The notes beneath the pieces are model-generated. The model worked only from the letters and a program-made list of their open reading frames with translations, was not told the origin of the DNA and did no database searches. Positions 1 through 9,063 of a DNA stretch of 64,000 nucleotides are shown piece after piece (positions within the stretch are counted from its first letter, which is position 1; every line of letters begins with the position of its first letter). Position numbers and translations under genes: made by a program. Origin of the DNA: JACCXG01 sp963834305. GTDB taxonomy: Bacteria; Acidobacteriota; Vicinamibacteria; Vicinamibacterales; 2-12-FULL-66-21. The stretch spans positions 2,170,001-2,234,000 of the forward strand of contig CAWIAX010000002.1 in assembly GCA_963834305.1 (NCBI GenBank). The letters are read 5' to 3'.

Positions 1-2
1 GC

Positions 3-455
3 GACCACACCATCGTCCTGAGCACCCACATCCTGCCGGAGGTCGCACAGACCTGCCAGCGCGTCGTCATCATCAACAAGGGGCGGGTCGTCGCGGTGGA
101 CACGCCCGAGGGGCTGACGGGGCGGCTGCAGGGGGCGGAGACGATTTACGTGCAGGTGGACGCGCAGAACGGCATCCCGGACGGGGCCGGCGGCCCGGCC
201 GAGGCGCTCCAGGCGCTGCCCGGCGTGGCGCGGGTGACCGTCGCGGACCAGCGCGCCGGCAACCCCGCGATCCAGGGCTTCGAAGTCGAGAGCGCGCGGA
301 ACACCGACGTCCGGCGCGAGATTGCGCGGGCCGTGGTGACGCGCGGGTGGGGCCTGCTGGAGCTGCGCCCGATGCGCATGAGCCTCGAGGAGATCTTCCT
401 GCAGGTGACGACCGAAGAACAGCCGGAGGAGGCCCGTGTTGACCAGCCTGCGTAA
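3..455 (+). CDS. ABC transporter ATP-binding protein, C-terminal part (5' end outside window)
   Basis: Only the last 150 residues are present; the reading frame is open to the window edge. The H-loop (STHIL) is visible near visible residues 7-11, followed by the typical 'VVIINKGRVV' strand and a C-terminal accessory region. The Walker A and B motifs lie outside the window. The stop overlaps the start of the permease gene by 20 bases, so the two are translationally coupled. With the next three genes this matches the GldA component of the GldA/GldF/GldG-type exporter, where it would supply ATP hydrolysis at the cytoplasmic face. The transported substrate cannot be told from sequence. Confidence 0.9.
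   Translation, partial: DHTIVLSTHILPEVAQTCQRVVIINKGRVVAVDTPEGLTGRLQGAETIYVQVDAQNGIPDGAGGPAEALQALPGVARVTVADQRAGNPAIQGFEVESARNTDVRREIARAVVTRGWGLLELRPMRMSLEEIFLQVTTEEQPEEARVDQPA
423..430 (+). promoter_or_regulatory. Shine-Dalgarno site that fixes the GTG start of the permease
   Basis: GGAGGAGG lies five bases before GTG 436 and inside the 3' end of the ATPase gene. It supports GTG 436 over the ATG at 457, and supports translational coupling. Confidence 0.7.
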
Positions 456-1215
456 CATGCTCGCGATTGCCGACAAGGAGCTGAAGTCGTACTTCGCGTC
501 GCCCATCGCCTACATCATCATCGGCCTGTTCGCCCTGCTGTTCGGGTGGTTCTTCTACGTCTACCTGATGTTCTTCGTGCAGCGCAGCGCCGGCATGGGG
601 CAGTTCGGCGGCGGCGGGCCGGTCAACATCAACCAGGACATGATCCGCGGCGTGCTGATGAACTCGGCGGTGATCATCCTGTTCGTGATGCCGATGATCA
701 CGATGCGGACCTACGCCGAAGAGAAGCGCTCCGGCACCATCGAGCTGCTGCTGACGTCGCCGGTGACCGACGTGCAGATCATCCTCGGCAAGTTCCTCGG
801 CGCGATGGGCCTCTACGCCGCGATGCTGCTCGTCACCATGGTCTACATGGCGATGCTGTTCTACTTCGGCAACCCGGAATGGCGCCCCATCGCCGCCGGC
901 TACCTCGGGCTGCTGCTGATGGGCGGCTGCTTCATCTCGGTCGGGCTGCTGATCTCGAGCCTGACCAAGAACCAGATCGTCGCCGGCGTGCTGACGTTCG
1001 CGGTCTTCCTGATGCTCTGGGTGCTCAACTGGCGTGCCGATCAGTCGGGCCCCTGGGCGGGCGCGATCCTCAACCACCTGTCGATCGTCGATCACTTCGA
1101 CGATTTCGCCCGCGGCATCATCGACACCAAGCACCTGGTGTATTACCTGAGTTTCATCACGTTCGGTCTGTTCCTCACGGCCAAGTCCGTGGACAGCGAG
1201 CGCTGGCGCGGATAA
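436..1215 (+). CDS. ABC-2 type permease, GldF-like
   Basis: A 259-residue integral membrane protein with about six hydrophobic segments; the first is near residues 17-40 (SPIAYIIIGLF...). The signature after the second helix, EEKRSGTIELLLTSPV near residues 97-112, is characteristic of ABC-2 / GldF permeases. The GTG start is chosen from the upstream GGAGGAGG. It forms the membrane channel for the upstream ATPase. The next gene begins four bases after the stop. Substrate unknown. Confidence 0.9.
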   Translation: MLTSLRNMLAIADKELKSYFASPIAYIIIGLFALLFGWFFYVYLMFFVQRSAGMGQFGGGGPVNINQDMIRGVLMNSAVIILFVMPMITMRTYAEEKRSGTIELLLTSPVTDVQIILGKFLGAMGLYAAMLLVTMVYMAMLFYFGNPEWRPIAAGYLGLLLMGGCFISVGLLISSLTKNQIVAGVLTFAVFLMLWVLNWRADQSGPWAGAILNHLSIVDHFDDFARGIIDTKHLVYYLSFITFGLFLTAKSVDSERWRG

Positions 1216-1219
1216 TCGC

Positions 1220-2815
1220 ATGCTGAAGAGAATTCTCGGATTGGTCGGATGGCTCGGCGTCGCCCTGGTGTTCGCGGCGGTCGCCATCAGGTTCCTCAAG
1301 CCAGAGTGGCAGCCGTGGTCGAGCGGCCTGGCGATCGCCGGGCTGGTGTGCACGCTGCTCTACATCCTGAGCCAGTGGCGGGAGGTGGTCGGCGGGTTCT
1401 CCGGGCGGGAGGCGCGCTTCGGCACCGTGGCGGTCCTCAGTGCCGTCGTCGTGCTGGTCATCCTGGTCGCGCTCAACTACCTGGCGTCGCGCCACAACAA
1501 GCGCTGGGACCTGACGTCGGCCCGGCAGTTCACCCTCTCGGACCAGACGCGGAAGATCCTGCAGGGCCTCGAGAAGCCGGTGAGCATCAAGGTGTTCGCC
1601 CAGCCGGACGACTTCGGGCGGTTCCGCGATCGGCTCGACGAATACCAATACGCCTCGAAGCAGGTCGCGGTCGAATACATCGACGCCGTGAAGTCGCGCT
1701 CGCGCGCCGCGCAGTATCAGGTGCAGGCGCTCGGCACCGTGGTGTTCGAATACGACGGCCGGACGGAGCGGGTCACCTCCGAGGGGGAACAGGAGCTGAC
1801 CAACGGGCTGATCAAGGTCGTGCAGGGGCAGCAGCTCAAGCTGTATTTCGTCCAGGGGCACGGCGAGAAGGGCACCGCGGGATCCGACGGCGGCGGCTAC
1901 AGCACGATCGCGACGGCGCTCGGCACCGAGAACTACACCGTGGACACCCTCGTCCTGGCACAGCAGCAGGACGTGCCGGCCGACGCCAGCGTGCTGATCG
2001 TGGCCGGGCCGAAGACGGACTTCTTCCCGCCCGAGATCGAGATGCTGAAGCGCTACCTTGGCCGCGGCGGGAAGATCCTGTTCCTGCTCGACCCGCCGGA
2101 AAAGGCCGACGCCGCTCCCGATCTCGCCGGCCTCACCGCGTTCCTGAAGGAGTGGTCGATCGACATCGGGACCAACATCGTCGTGGACGTGAGCGGCATG
2201 GGCCAGCTGCTCGGCACCGGTCCGGACACGCCGGTGGCCGCCAAGTACCAGCCGCACCCGATTACCGAGCGCTTCCAGCTGATCACGGCGTACCCGCTCG
2301 CCCGGTCGGTGGCCCCGGTCTCCGGCAGCACGAGCGGCAAGTTCGCGCAGACCATCGTTGAAACGAGCGGCCAGAGCTGGGCCGAGTCCGACATCAAGAC
2401 GCTCACGACCTCCGGGCAGGTCTCGCGCGACCTCGACAAGGGCGACACGGCCGGGCCGGTGTCGCTGGCGGTCGCCGTCGCGTCGCCGGCCACCGATGCT
2501 CCCGCCCCCGCCGCCGCGCCCGACGCGAAGCCGGACGAGGCCGCCAAGCCGGAAGCGCGCATCGTCGTCTTCGGCGATTCGGACTTTGCCTCGAACAGCG
2601 GCCTCGGCGTCCCCGGCAACCGCGACCTGTTCATGAACACGGTCAGCTGGCTGGCACAGCAGGAGAACCTGATCTCGATCCGGCCGCGCGATCCCGAGGA
2701 CCGCCGCGTCACGCTGACCGCCCAGGCCCAGACGGCCGTGTTCTGGCTGTCGCTCTTCGTCATTCCGGGCCTGCTGCTGCTGGCCGGCGTCCAGACCTGG
2801 TGGCGGAGGCGCTAG
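1220..2815 (+). CDS. GldG-like ABC auxiliary protein
   Basis: 531 residues. Two N-terminal hydrophobic segments (about 7-27 and 33-50) and a third near 68-87 precede a long extracytoplasmic domain. A C-terminal membrane helix sits near 505-525, followed by a WWRRR end. This is the layout of the ABC_transp_aux/GldG family, which partners GldF permeases. The core contains the family's 'DLTSARQFTLSDQT' and 'VYFVQGHGEKG'-like segments (here YFVQGHGEKG). An Ala/Pro-rich spacer near residues 420-445 separates the core from a last 'RIVVFGDSDFASN' module. It is immediately downstream of the permease and three bases before the DUF4340 gene. Confidence 0.88.
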   Translation: MLKRILGLVGWLGVALVFAAVAIRFLKPEWQPWSSGLAIAGLVCTLLYILSQWREVVGGFSGREARFGTVAVLSAVVVLVILVALNYLASRHNKRWDLTSARQFTLSDQTRKILQGLEKPVSIKVFAQPDDFGRFRDRLDEYQYASKQVAVEYIDAVKSRSRAAQYQVQALGTVVFEYDGRTERVTSEGEQELTNGLIKVVQGQQLKLYFVQGHGEKGTAGSDGGGYSTIATALGTENYTVDTLVLAQQQDVPADASVLIVAGPKTDFFPPEIEMLKRYLGRGGKILFLLDPPEKADAAPDLAGLTAFLKEWSIDIGTNIVVDVSGMGQLLGTGPDTPVAAKYQPHPITERFQLITAYPLARSVAPVSGSTSGKFAQTIVETSGQSWAESDIKTLTTSGQVSRDLDKGDTAGPVSLAVAVASPATDAPAPAAAPDAKPDEAAKPEARIVVFGDSDFASNSGLGVPGNRDLFMNTVSWLAQQENLISIRPRDPEDRRVTLTAQAQTAVFWLSLFVIPGLLLLAGVQTWWRRR

Positions 2816-2817
2816 CG

Positions 2818-4143
2818 ATGCGCGGCGTCCGCTCTCTGCTCGTCCTCGTCGTCATTGCGATTGCGCTCGGGTGGTACGCCTATCGCGACTCCCAGCGGCC
2901 GGAAGACGACGGTCCGAAGAAAGACAAGGTGTTCTCGGTGGAGGCCGAGGCCATCGACCAGATCACCATCCGGTCCGAGGGAGGGGAACGGACGGAGCTG
3001 CAGAAGTCGGCCGACAAGGGCTGGCAGATCGTCGCCCCGGCGGCGGCGCCGCCGGACCCCGCCGAGATCTCCGGCCTGACGATGAACCTCTCGACGCTGG
3101 AAGTGCAGCGGGTGGTGGATGAGAACCCGCCGGACCTCAACGAGTACGGCCTCGGCCAGCCGCGCATCGAGGTGTCGTTCAAGGCCGGCGGCGAGCCGCA
3201 GACGCTGCTGCTCGGGCTGAAGACCCCGCCCGGGACCGACCTCTATGCCAAGCGCGGCGCCAGCAACGCCGTCTTCCTGATCCCCTCGCACCTGGAGAGC
3301 ACGTTCAACAAGGGCACGTTCGACCTGCGCGACAAGACGGTCCTCAAGGTCGACCGCGAGAAGCTGGACGTCCTCGAGATCACCGCGGCGGGCCGGACGA
3401 TGCGGTTCACGAAGCCCGGCGGCGAATGGCAGCTGGCGGAGCCCGTCCAGGGGCGCGCCGACTACAGCGCGATTGAGAGCCTGGTCAGCCGCCTCACCAG
3501 CCTGCAGATGAAGGCCGTGGCCGACAAGCCGGGAGCGGTCGGCCTCGACAAGCCGGCGGCCACCGTGCGGCTCGGCTCGGGATCGTCGCTCGCCACCCTG
3601 GCGATTGGCGGCGCGGCCGCCGAGGGCACGGTCTACGCGAAAGACGGCGCACGGCCGGAGGTCTTCACCATCGAGTCGTCGGTGCTCGACGAGCTGAAGA
3701 AGGATCCGTCCGACTACCGGCAGAAGGATCTCTTCGACGCCCGTTCGTTCAACGCCACCCGCCTCGAGATCGTGCGCGCCGGCCAGACGCACACGTTCGA
3801 GAAGACGAAGGCCAAGAACAAGGAGGGGCAGGACGAAGAGAAGTGGCGCCAGCTCCAGCCGCAGGCGCGCGACGTCGATCAGGCGTCGTTCGACGCGCTG
3901 ATGAGCGCGCTGACCGGGGCGCGGGCGACGGCGTTCGTCGATCAGGGCACGGCCGCCAAGGCCCTGGCCGCTCCGGAGCTCACCGTGGCGATCAAGTTCG
4001 ACGAGGGCAAGAAAGAGGAACGTGTCACCTTCGCCCGTTCGGGCACCGACGCGTTCGCGGCCCGCACCGGCGAGCCGGGGGCGGCCCGCATCGAGGCCGC
4101 AACGCTCGATGCGATCGTCAAGGGCCTGCAGGAGATCAAATAG
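2818..4143 (+). CDS. DUF4340 domain protein
   Basis: 441 residues from ATG 2818. The open frame extends to a GTG at 2800, but that would overlap the previous gene; the GGCGGAGGC before 2818 favours the ATG. One N-terminal membrane anchor (LLVLVVIAIALGWYAY) is followed by repeated beta-rich modules: ALLLGLKTP..YAKR..VFLIPS, then a second copy near residue 255 with LAIGG..VYAKDG. DUF4340 proteins commonly follow GldG genes in Acidobacteriota and Bacteroidota operons, and the function is unknown. It probably faces the periplasm and works with the exporter. Confidence 0.85.
   Translation: MRGVRSLLVLVVIAIALGWYAYRDSQRPEDDGPKKDKVFSVEAEAIDQITIRSEGGERTELQKSADKGWQIVAPAAAPPDPAEISGLTMNLSTLEVQRVVDENPPDLNEYGLGQPRIEVSFKAGGEPQTLLLGLKTPPGTDLYAKRGASNAVFLIPSHLESTFNKGTFDLRDKTVLKVDREKLDVLEITAAGRTMRFTKPGGEWQLAEPVQGRADYSAIESLVSRLTSLQMKAVADKPGAVGLDKPAATVRLGSGSSLATLAIGGAAAEGTVYAKDGARPEVFTIESSVLDELKKDPSDYRQKDLFDARSFNATRLEIVRAGQTHTFEKTKAKNKEGQDEEKWRQLQPQARDVDQASFDALMSALTGARATAFVDQGTAAKALAAPELTVAIKFDEGKKEERVTFARSGTDAFAARTGEPGAARIEAATLDAIVKGLQEIK
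4130..4135 (+). promoter_or_regulatory. Shine-Dalgarno-like AGGAGA before the carboxypeptidase gene
   Basis: AGGAGA lies inside the 3' end of the DUF4340 gene, four bases before the non-canonical ATA at 4140. The nearest canonical start, GTG 4164, is 28 bases away. The site is the reason the carboxypeptidase is drawn from 4140. Confidence 0.4.
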
Positions 4144-5702
4144 TACGCCCGTCACCGGCGTGGGTGCTGGCGGTGGCGCTGGCGGCGGGGTGCGCGGGTA
4201 ATCCCGCACCAGCGGGCCCCGGTGCCACGGGCGCCCGCTCCGCGCCGCCGGTTCGCCCTCCAGGCCCCGCCGTCGTCCAGCTGCAGCGCGAGCTGGCCGC
4301 GGTGTTCGGCGCCGGCGTCATGGCGCACGCCCAGTGGGGCGTGGCGGTCCGCTCCATCGACTCCGGCGAGACGCTCTACCGGCTGAACGCCGGCAAGCTG
4401 ATGGTTCCCGCCTCGAACATGAAGATCGTGACGCTCGCGGGTGCCGCGAGCGTCCTGCCCTGGGACCATCGCTTCATCACGACACTCGAAACAGCGGCCC
4501 CGGTCCAGGGCGGCGTCCTCCAGGGTGACCTGGTCGTCCGCGGCGGTGGCGATCCCACGATCAACACGCGGAACGGCCGCGGCGCCGCGGTCTTCGCCGA
4601 ATGGATCGCGGCGCTTCGCGACGCCGGGATCCGATCGATTGACGGCCGGGTCGTCGGCGACGACCAGCAGTTCGACGACGAGGGCATCGGCGGCGGGTGG
4701 GCGTGGGACTATCTGCAGTACGGCTACGCCGCCCCCGTCGGCGCGCTGCAGTTCAACGAGAACGTCGTCGCGCTGACCGTCCTCCCGGGGATCGCCGCCG
4801 GCGATCCGGCCATCGTCCAGCTGTCTCCCGGCAGCGGGCTCTCGGTCCTGAACCGGGCGGTCACCGGGCCGGCCGGTCAGGCGGAGACGATCGACTACCG
4901 GCGGCACGTCGACCAGCCGGTGCTCGAAGTCACCGGAACGGTCCCGCTCCCCGCACCTGGCCAAGAAGCGCCCGACACACCGGTCCGGACGGTGCTCCGG
5001 CAGGTCGCGGTGCTGAACCCGACGCTCTACTTCGCGGAATCATTCAGGAACGCCGTGCTCGCGAGCGGGATGCACGTGTCGGGACCGGCCGTCGATCTCG
5101 ACCACCTCGGCGGCGAGCCGGCGGGCCAGGCCGGACGGCGCGTGCTCGCCAGCGCCCAGTCCCCGCCCCTGCGCGACATCGCGTCCGTCCTGATGTGGGT
5201 GAGCCAGAACCTTTACGCGGAAACGCTGCTGAAGGCCGCCGGCGCTGCGGCGGGCGGTGCCGGGACCACCGCGGCCGGACGCGGCGTGGTGCAGGCGGCG
5301 CTTCGGGCGTGGGGCATCGACGACCGGTGGCTGGTGATGGCCGACGGCTCGGGCCTGTCGCGCTACAACTACCTGACGGCCGATCTGCTGGCGGATCTCC
5401 TCGCACGGATGGCCGGCGACGCGGCACACCGCGACGCCTTTGCCGCCTCGCTGCCGGTGGCCGGCCGCGACGGCACGCTGGCGAACCGCATGCGGGGCAG
5501 CCGGGCCGAGGGGAACGCCCGGGCCAAGACGGGATCGATCTCGAACGTCCGCGCGCTGTCCGGCTACGTGCGCTCGCGCGACGGCGAGCTGCTCGCATTC
5601 TCAATCCTGGCGAACGACTTCATCGTGCCCGCCGCGACCGTCAACTGGATCGCGGACCTCGCCGTGGAGATTCTCGCCAACTTCACACGGGAAGCCCGAT
5701 GA
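4140..5702 (+). CDS. dacB: D-alanyl-D-alanine carboxypeptidase/endopeptidase (PBP4 class), lipoprotein
   Basis: Penicillin-binding protein of the S13 peptidase family, which trims or cleaves peptidoglycan cross-links in the periplasm. The three active-site motifs are present: SNMK at residues 92-95, SQN at 355-357 and KTG at 463-465. The N-terminus reads as a lipoprotein signal ending LAAGC (Cys18). The start is unresolved: no ATG, GTG or TTG lies ahead of the signal, ATA 4140 fits the RBS and the basic n-region, and GTG 4164 would leave a signal without positive charge. Length (about 520) is usual for the class. Its stop overlaps the next ATG (ATGA). Confidence 0.88.
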   Translation: MVRPSPAWVLAVALAAGCAGNPAPAGPGATGARSAPPVRPPGPAVVQLQRELAAVFGAGVMAHAQWGVAVRSIDSGETLYRLNAGKLMVPASNMKIVTLAGAASVLPWDHRFITTLETAAPVQGGVLQGDLVVRGGGDPTINTRNGRGAAVFAEWIAALRDAGIRSIDGRVVGDDQQFDDEGIGGGWAWDYLQYGYAAPVGALQFNENVVALTVLPGIAAGDPAIVQLSPGSGLSVLNRAVTGPAGQAETIDYRRHVDQPVLEVTGTVPLPAPGQEAPDTPVRTVLRQVAVLNPTLYFAESFRNAVLASGMHVSGPAVDLDHLGGEPAGQAGRRVLASAQSPPLRDIASVLMWVSQNLYAETLLKAAGAAAGGAGTTAAGRGVVQAALRAWGIDDRWLVMADGSGLSRYNYLTADLLADLLARMAGDAAHRDAFAASLPVAGRDGTLANRMRGSRAEGNARAKTGSISNVRALSGYVRSRDGELLAFSILANDFIVPAATVNWIADLAVEILANFTREAR

Positions 5703-6496
5703 CGCGCTCCGTCCTCGCTGCCGTTCTGGTCGGCCTCGCCGCGGTCACGGGCATGCTCTACTACCGCGTGCACCAGGCATCGCACACGGTGCGCGGGTCA
5801 TCAGCGGTCACCGCCGCGGACGACGGCTGGGTGGACCAGCTGCACAGCCAGAACCCGCGGGAGGTCGAAGCGGCGTCCAGGCGGGTGACTGAGCTTGGCC
5901 CCGCGGCGCTGCCGGCCATCCAGGCCATCCTCCGCGATCCGCAGTCGGATGCCGAGCGGCTCAAGGGGGCCCTCAAGGCCTGCGGGATCCTGGGCAAGAC
6001 TGCCGCGCCAGCCGTCCCGGAAGTAGCGGCCGTGCTGGCGGAGCCCGGACTCACCGCCGAAGCCGCCATCGCGCTCAGCTACATGGGGAGCACGGCCTTC
6101 GAGCCGCTGCGCGACGCGCTGTCCAGCGCGGATCCCATCCTCCGCCGCGAAGCGCTGCGCTCGATCGGCAAGCTCGAGGAGCGCGGCCCCCTCGACGTCG
6201 GAATCGTCTTTCCCCTGCTGACGGAACGAATTGCGGACGAGGATCCGGGGGTGCGGGCGGTCGCCGCTACCTACCTCGGCATCATTCATCAGCACGCGCA
6301 GCAGGCGGTGCCGGCTCTGATCGGCGCGCTGGCCGATCCGGACCCTGAGGTCAGGCGGGCCGCGGCGGCCGCGCTGCCGTCGTTCGGCGCCGAAGCCGCC
6401 CCTGCCCTGCCGGCGCTGCGGAAGGCGGCGGGAGATCGGAACGAAGACGTGGCGCGGGAAGCCACCAGGTCGATCATCAACCTGCAGTCGAAGTAG
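5699..6496 (+). CDS. HEAT-repeat protein with N-terminal membrane anchor
   Basis: 265 residues. A hydrophobic N-terminus (about 5-22, SVLAAVLVGLAAVTGMLYY) could be a signal anchor. It is followed by roughly five alpha-helical HEAT/PBS-lyase-type repeats with recurring 'P.AV..L...L.D....VR..A' patterns between residues 60 and 262. The gene starts within the carboxypeptidase stop (ATGA overlap), so the two are coupled. HEAT proteins mostly mediate protein contacts, and no catalytic motif is visible. It converges on the AlaX gene with a 20-base tail overlap. Confidence 0.8.
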   Translation: MTRSVLAAVLVGLAAVTGMLYYRVHQASHTVRGSSAVTAADDGWVDQLHSQNPREVEAASRRVTELGPAALPAIQAILRDPQSDAERLKGALKACGILGKTAAPAVPEVAAVLAEPGLTAEAAIALSYMGSTAFEPLRDALSSADPILRREALRSIGKLEERGPLDVGIVFPLLTERIADEDPGVRAVAATYLGIIHQHAQQAVPALIGALADPDPEVRRAAAAALPSFGAEAAPALPALRKAAGDRNEDVAREATRSIINLQSK

Positions 6497-7683
6497 CGAT
6501 TCGCCGCACGGCGTCCGTCGCCGCGCCGCAGCAGGTCCTCGATCGGGCCGCTCAACCCGCCGCCCTGCGCCAGCTCCGGCCGGCCGCCGCCTTTGCCGCC
6601 GAACCGCGCGGTCAACGCGCGCAGCAGGGCGGCCGCGTCCAGCGCCACATCCGCCGCCCGGGCCACCACCACGGCGTGTGGCGGAGCCTCGCTGACGAGC
6701 ACGGCCATGTGTCCGGCCCGGCCGGCAATGCCCTGCGCGATCGTCTTGAGGCCGATCATCTCGAGCCCTGGCAACGCCCGCACCACGGTCCGCACGCCCT
6801 GATGTTCCACGGCCGCGGCCGCCAGCGCGTCCGCTTCGTACGTGGCCAGCCGTCCTTCGAGATCCCTGGCGCGCCGCGCCATCTCCTTGTTGTCGGCCTG
6901 GAGCCGCTCGATGCCCTGCGGCAGCTCGTGCGGCGCGACCGACACGAGCTTGAGCGCGGCGGCTACCGTGTCGCGCAGGTCGCGGTGTGCCCGGAGCGCG
7001 CGGCTGCCGCAGCGGAACTCGACCCGGCTGCCCCCCTTGAATCGTTCCCACGACGAGATCGCGATCATCCCGATCGCGCCGGTCCGCGCGACGTGTGTGC
7101 CGCCGCACGCCGACACGTCGAAGTCGGCGACCTGGACGATGCGCAGCTGCCCGGTGCGGGCCGGCTCCTTGCGCAGCCCGAGGGCGCCGGCGTCCGCGGC
7201 GTCCACGAAGCGCACGCTGACGGGGCGGTCCTCCCAGACGACGCGGTTCGCGAGATCCTCGACCCGCGCGATCTCCGACGCCGTCACCTCGCGCGCCAGA
7301 TCGATGGTCGAGGCGGAAGCGCCGAGGTGGAAGCTGACCGTGCGCACCCCGCAGTCGCGGTCGAACGCCGCGGACAGCACGTGCTGGCCGGTGTGCTGCT
7401 GCATGTGCTCGAAGCGCCGGTCCCACTCCACGCGCCCGGCGACGCGGCCCGCCGGCGCCTCTCCGTCGATCACGTGCACCACCGAGCCGTCGTCTTCGTC
7501 CACCACGTCGACAACGCGTGCGGCGCCGAGCGTGCCGACGTCGAAGGGCTGGCCGCCCGACGTGGGATAGAACGCCGTGCGATCGAGGACCACGCCGGCG
7601 CGGCCGTCGCGATCGCGGACGGCCGTCACCTCGGCGTCGAACTCGGTGAGGAACGAGTCGTGGTAATAGAGGCGCTCGGTCAC
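6477..7683 (-). CDS. Alanyl-tRNA editing protein, AlaX-like (one frameshift near the C-terminus)
   Basis: Hydrolyses mischarged tRNA(Ala). The editing-domain zinc motifs are present: H97-x3-H101 (HTGQH) and a later CGGTH near residue 193. A C-terminal DHHA1 domain ends with 'GGKGGGRPELAQGGG'. As drawn, the original frame runs on into the HEAT gene. Removing one base at about 6524-6528 switches to a frame ending '...ATDAVRRIATSTAG' and a TGA at 6477-6479, which is a natural family end (about 401 residues). The downstream queC stop overlaps this start by four bases. Confidence 0.85.
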
Positions 7684-8393
7684 GGCTGTCCGGTCCCACT
7701 CGAGCGGGCCGGGCTACCCGCGACGGCGGCAACCGGATCCGCGACGCCGGCCTCGCTGAAGCCCTTCGCGCGCAGCAGGCAGCTGTCGCACCGGCCGCAC
7801 GGACGGCCGCCGCCATCGGGGTCGTAGCAGCTGTGGGTGAGCCCGTAGTCGAGGCCCAGCGCCGCCCCGGTCCGGACGATGTCGGCCTTCGACAGGTGCA
7901 GGAGCGGCGCGAGCACGCGGAGCGATCCCCCCTCCACGCCGGCGCGCGTCGCCAGGCTGGCGAGCCGCTCGAATGCCTCGAGATATTCGGGGCGGCAGTC
8001 AGGGTAGCCGGAGTAGTCGAGCGCGTTCACCCCGATGACGATGGCGGTCGCATCGACGACCTCCGCCCAAGCCAGGGCAAGCGACAGGAAGACGGTGTTG
8101 CGCGCCGGCACGTAGGTCGACGGGATGTCGTGCGCGACCGCCACATCGCGGTCCTTCGGGATGGCCCCGTCGCCGACCAGCGCGGACCCGCCGAACGACG
8201 CCAGGTCGACCTCGAGCTCGACGTGCCTGGCGACGCCGAGCGCGTGCGCCACGCGCCGCGCCGCGTCCACCTCGCGCGCATGCAGCTGGCCGTAGCTGAT
8301 CGTCAGCGCGTAGAGCTGCCAGCCGTCGCGCCGGGCCATCGCCCCGGCGGTGTACGAGTCGAGCCCGCCGCTGAGCAGGATGACGGCTTTCAC
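7680..8393 (-). CDS. queC: 7-cyano-7-deazaguanine synthase
   Basis: Converts 7-carboxy-7-deazaguanine to preQ0 with ATP and ammonia, in the queuosine/7-deazaguanine pathway. The PP-loop SGGLDS is at residues 8-13. The C-terminal zinc cluster is intact (CYDPDGGGRPCGRCDSC), as is 'GVNALDYSGYPDCRPEY', typical of QueC. Length (237) is standard. It lies directly downstream of queE with no gap and overlaps the AlaX start by four bases, so the three are likely one transcript. Confidence 0.95.
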   Translation of the reverse strand: MKAVILLSGGLDSYTAGAMARRDGWQLYALTISYGQLHAREVDAARRVAHALGVARHVELEVDLASFGGSALVGDGAIPKDRDVAVAHDIPSTYVPARNTVFLSLALAWAEVVDATAIVIGVNALDYSGYPDCRPEYLEAFERLASLATRAGVEGGSLRVLAPLLHLSKADIVRTGAALGLDYGLTHSCYDPDGGGRPCGRCDSCLLRAKGFSEAGVADPVAAVAGSPARSSGTGQP

Positions 8394-9055
8394 CTACACG
8401 CCCCTGACGTCGGCGCCCCAGATGAACTTGTGGGTCTGCAGCTGCAGCCGCACCGCGAGCCGGTCTTCGAGGATCCAGGCCGCCAGCGCCTTGGCGTCGA
8501 GCACGCTGTGGACGGGGGAGAACAGCACCGCGGCAACCCGCTCCTCGAGGCGGTGGCGCTGCACGACATCGCGGGCGAACTCGTAGTCCGCGCGGTCCTT
8601 GATGACGAACTTGACCTCGTCGTGCGGCGCCAGCAGGTCGCAGGTTGGCCCAGTGGTTCCGGTGCGACTCGCCGCTCCCGGGGCACTTGACGTCGACGAT
8701 CTTGATGACCGGCGCCGGGATGTCGCCGATGCGCGATGTGGCCGCCCGTCTCGACCATCACCGTGCGGCCGTCGTCGAGCAGCCGCTGCATCAGGGGATA
8801 GACCTCGCGCTGGAGCAGCGGCTCGCCGCCGGTGATCTCCACGAGCGGGCAGTCGTACGTCTCCACCTGGCTCACCACGTCGTCCAGCGACATCTTGCGC
8901 CCTTCGGTGAAGGCGTACGGCGTGTCGCACCACGAGCAGCGCAGGTCGCAGGCGGTCAGCCGCACGAAGACGCACGGGCGTCCGCTGTGGGTGGACTCTC
9001 CCTGGATGGAATGGAAGATTTCGTTGATGGTCAACACCGGTCTATCCCGTAACAT
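8394..9055 (-). CDS. queE: 7-carboxy-7-deazaguanine synthase (radical SAM), two frameshifts
   Basis: Radical SAM enzyme that makes CDG for the QueC step. The N-terminus has 'INEIFHSIQGES' and the CxxxCxxC cluster (CDLRCSWC). 'ITGGEPLLQ' is the SAM-binding GGE motif. The frame breaks twice: one extra base near 8731 (after VETGGHIA) and one at 8641. Removing both restores 'GDIPAPVIKIVDVKCPGSGE' and 'NLDLLAPHDEVKF', both typical QueE segments, giving about 219 residues. GTG 9037 is an alternative start. Divergent from the gene at 9064, with only eight bases between start codons. Confidence 0.88.
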
Positions 9056-9063
9056 TGTACAAA

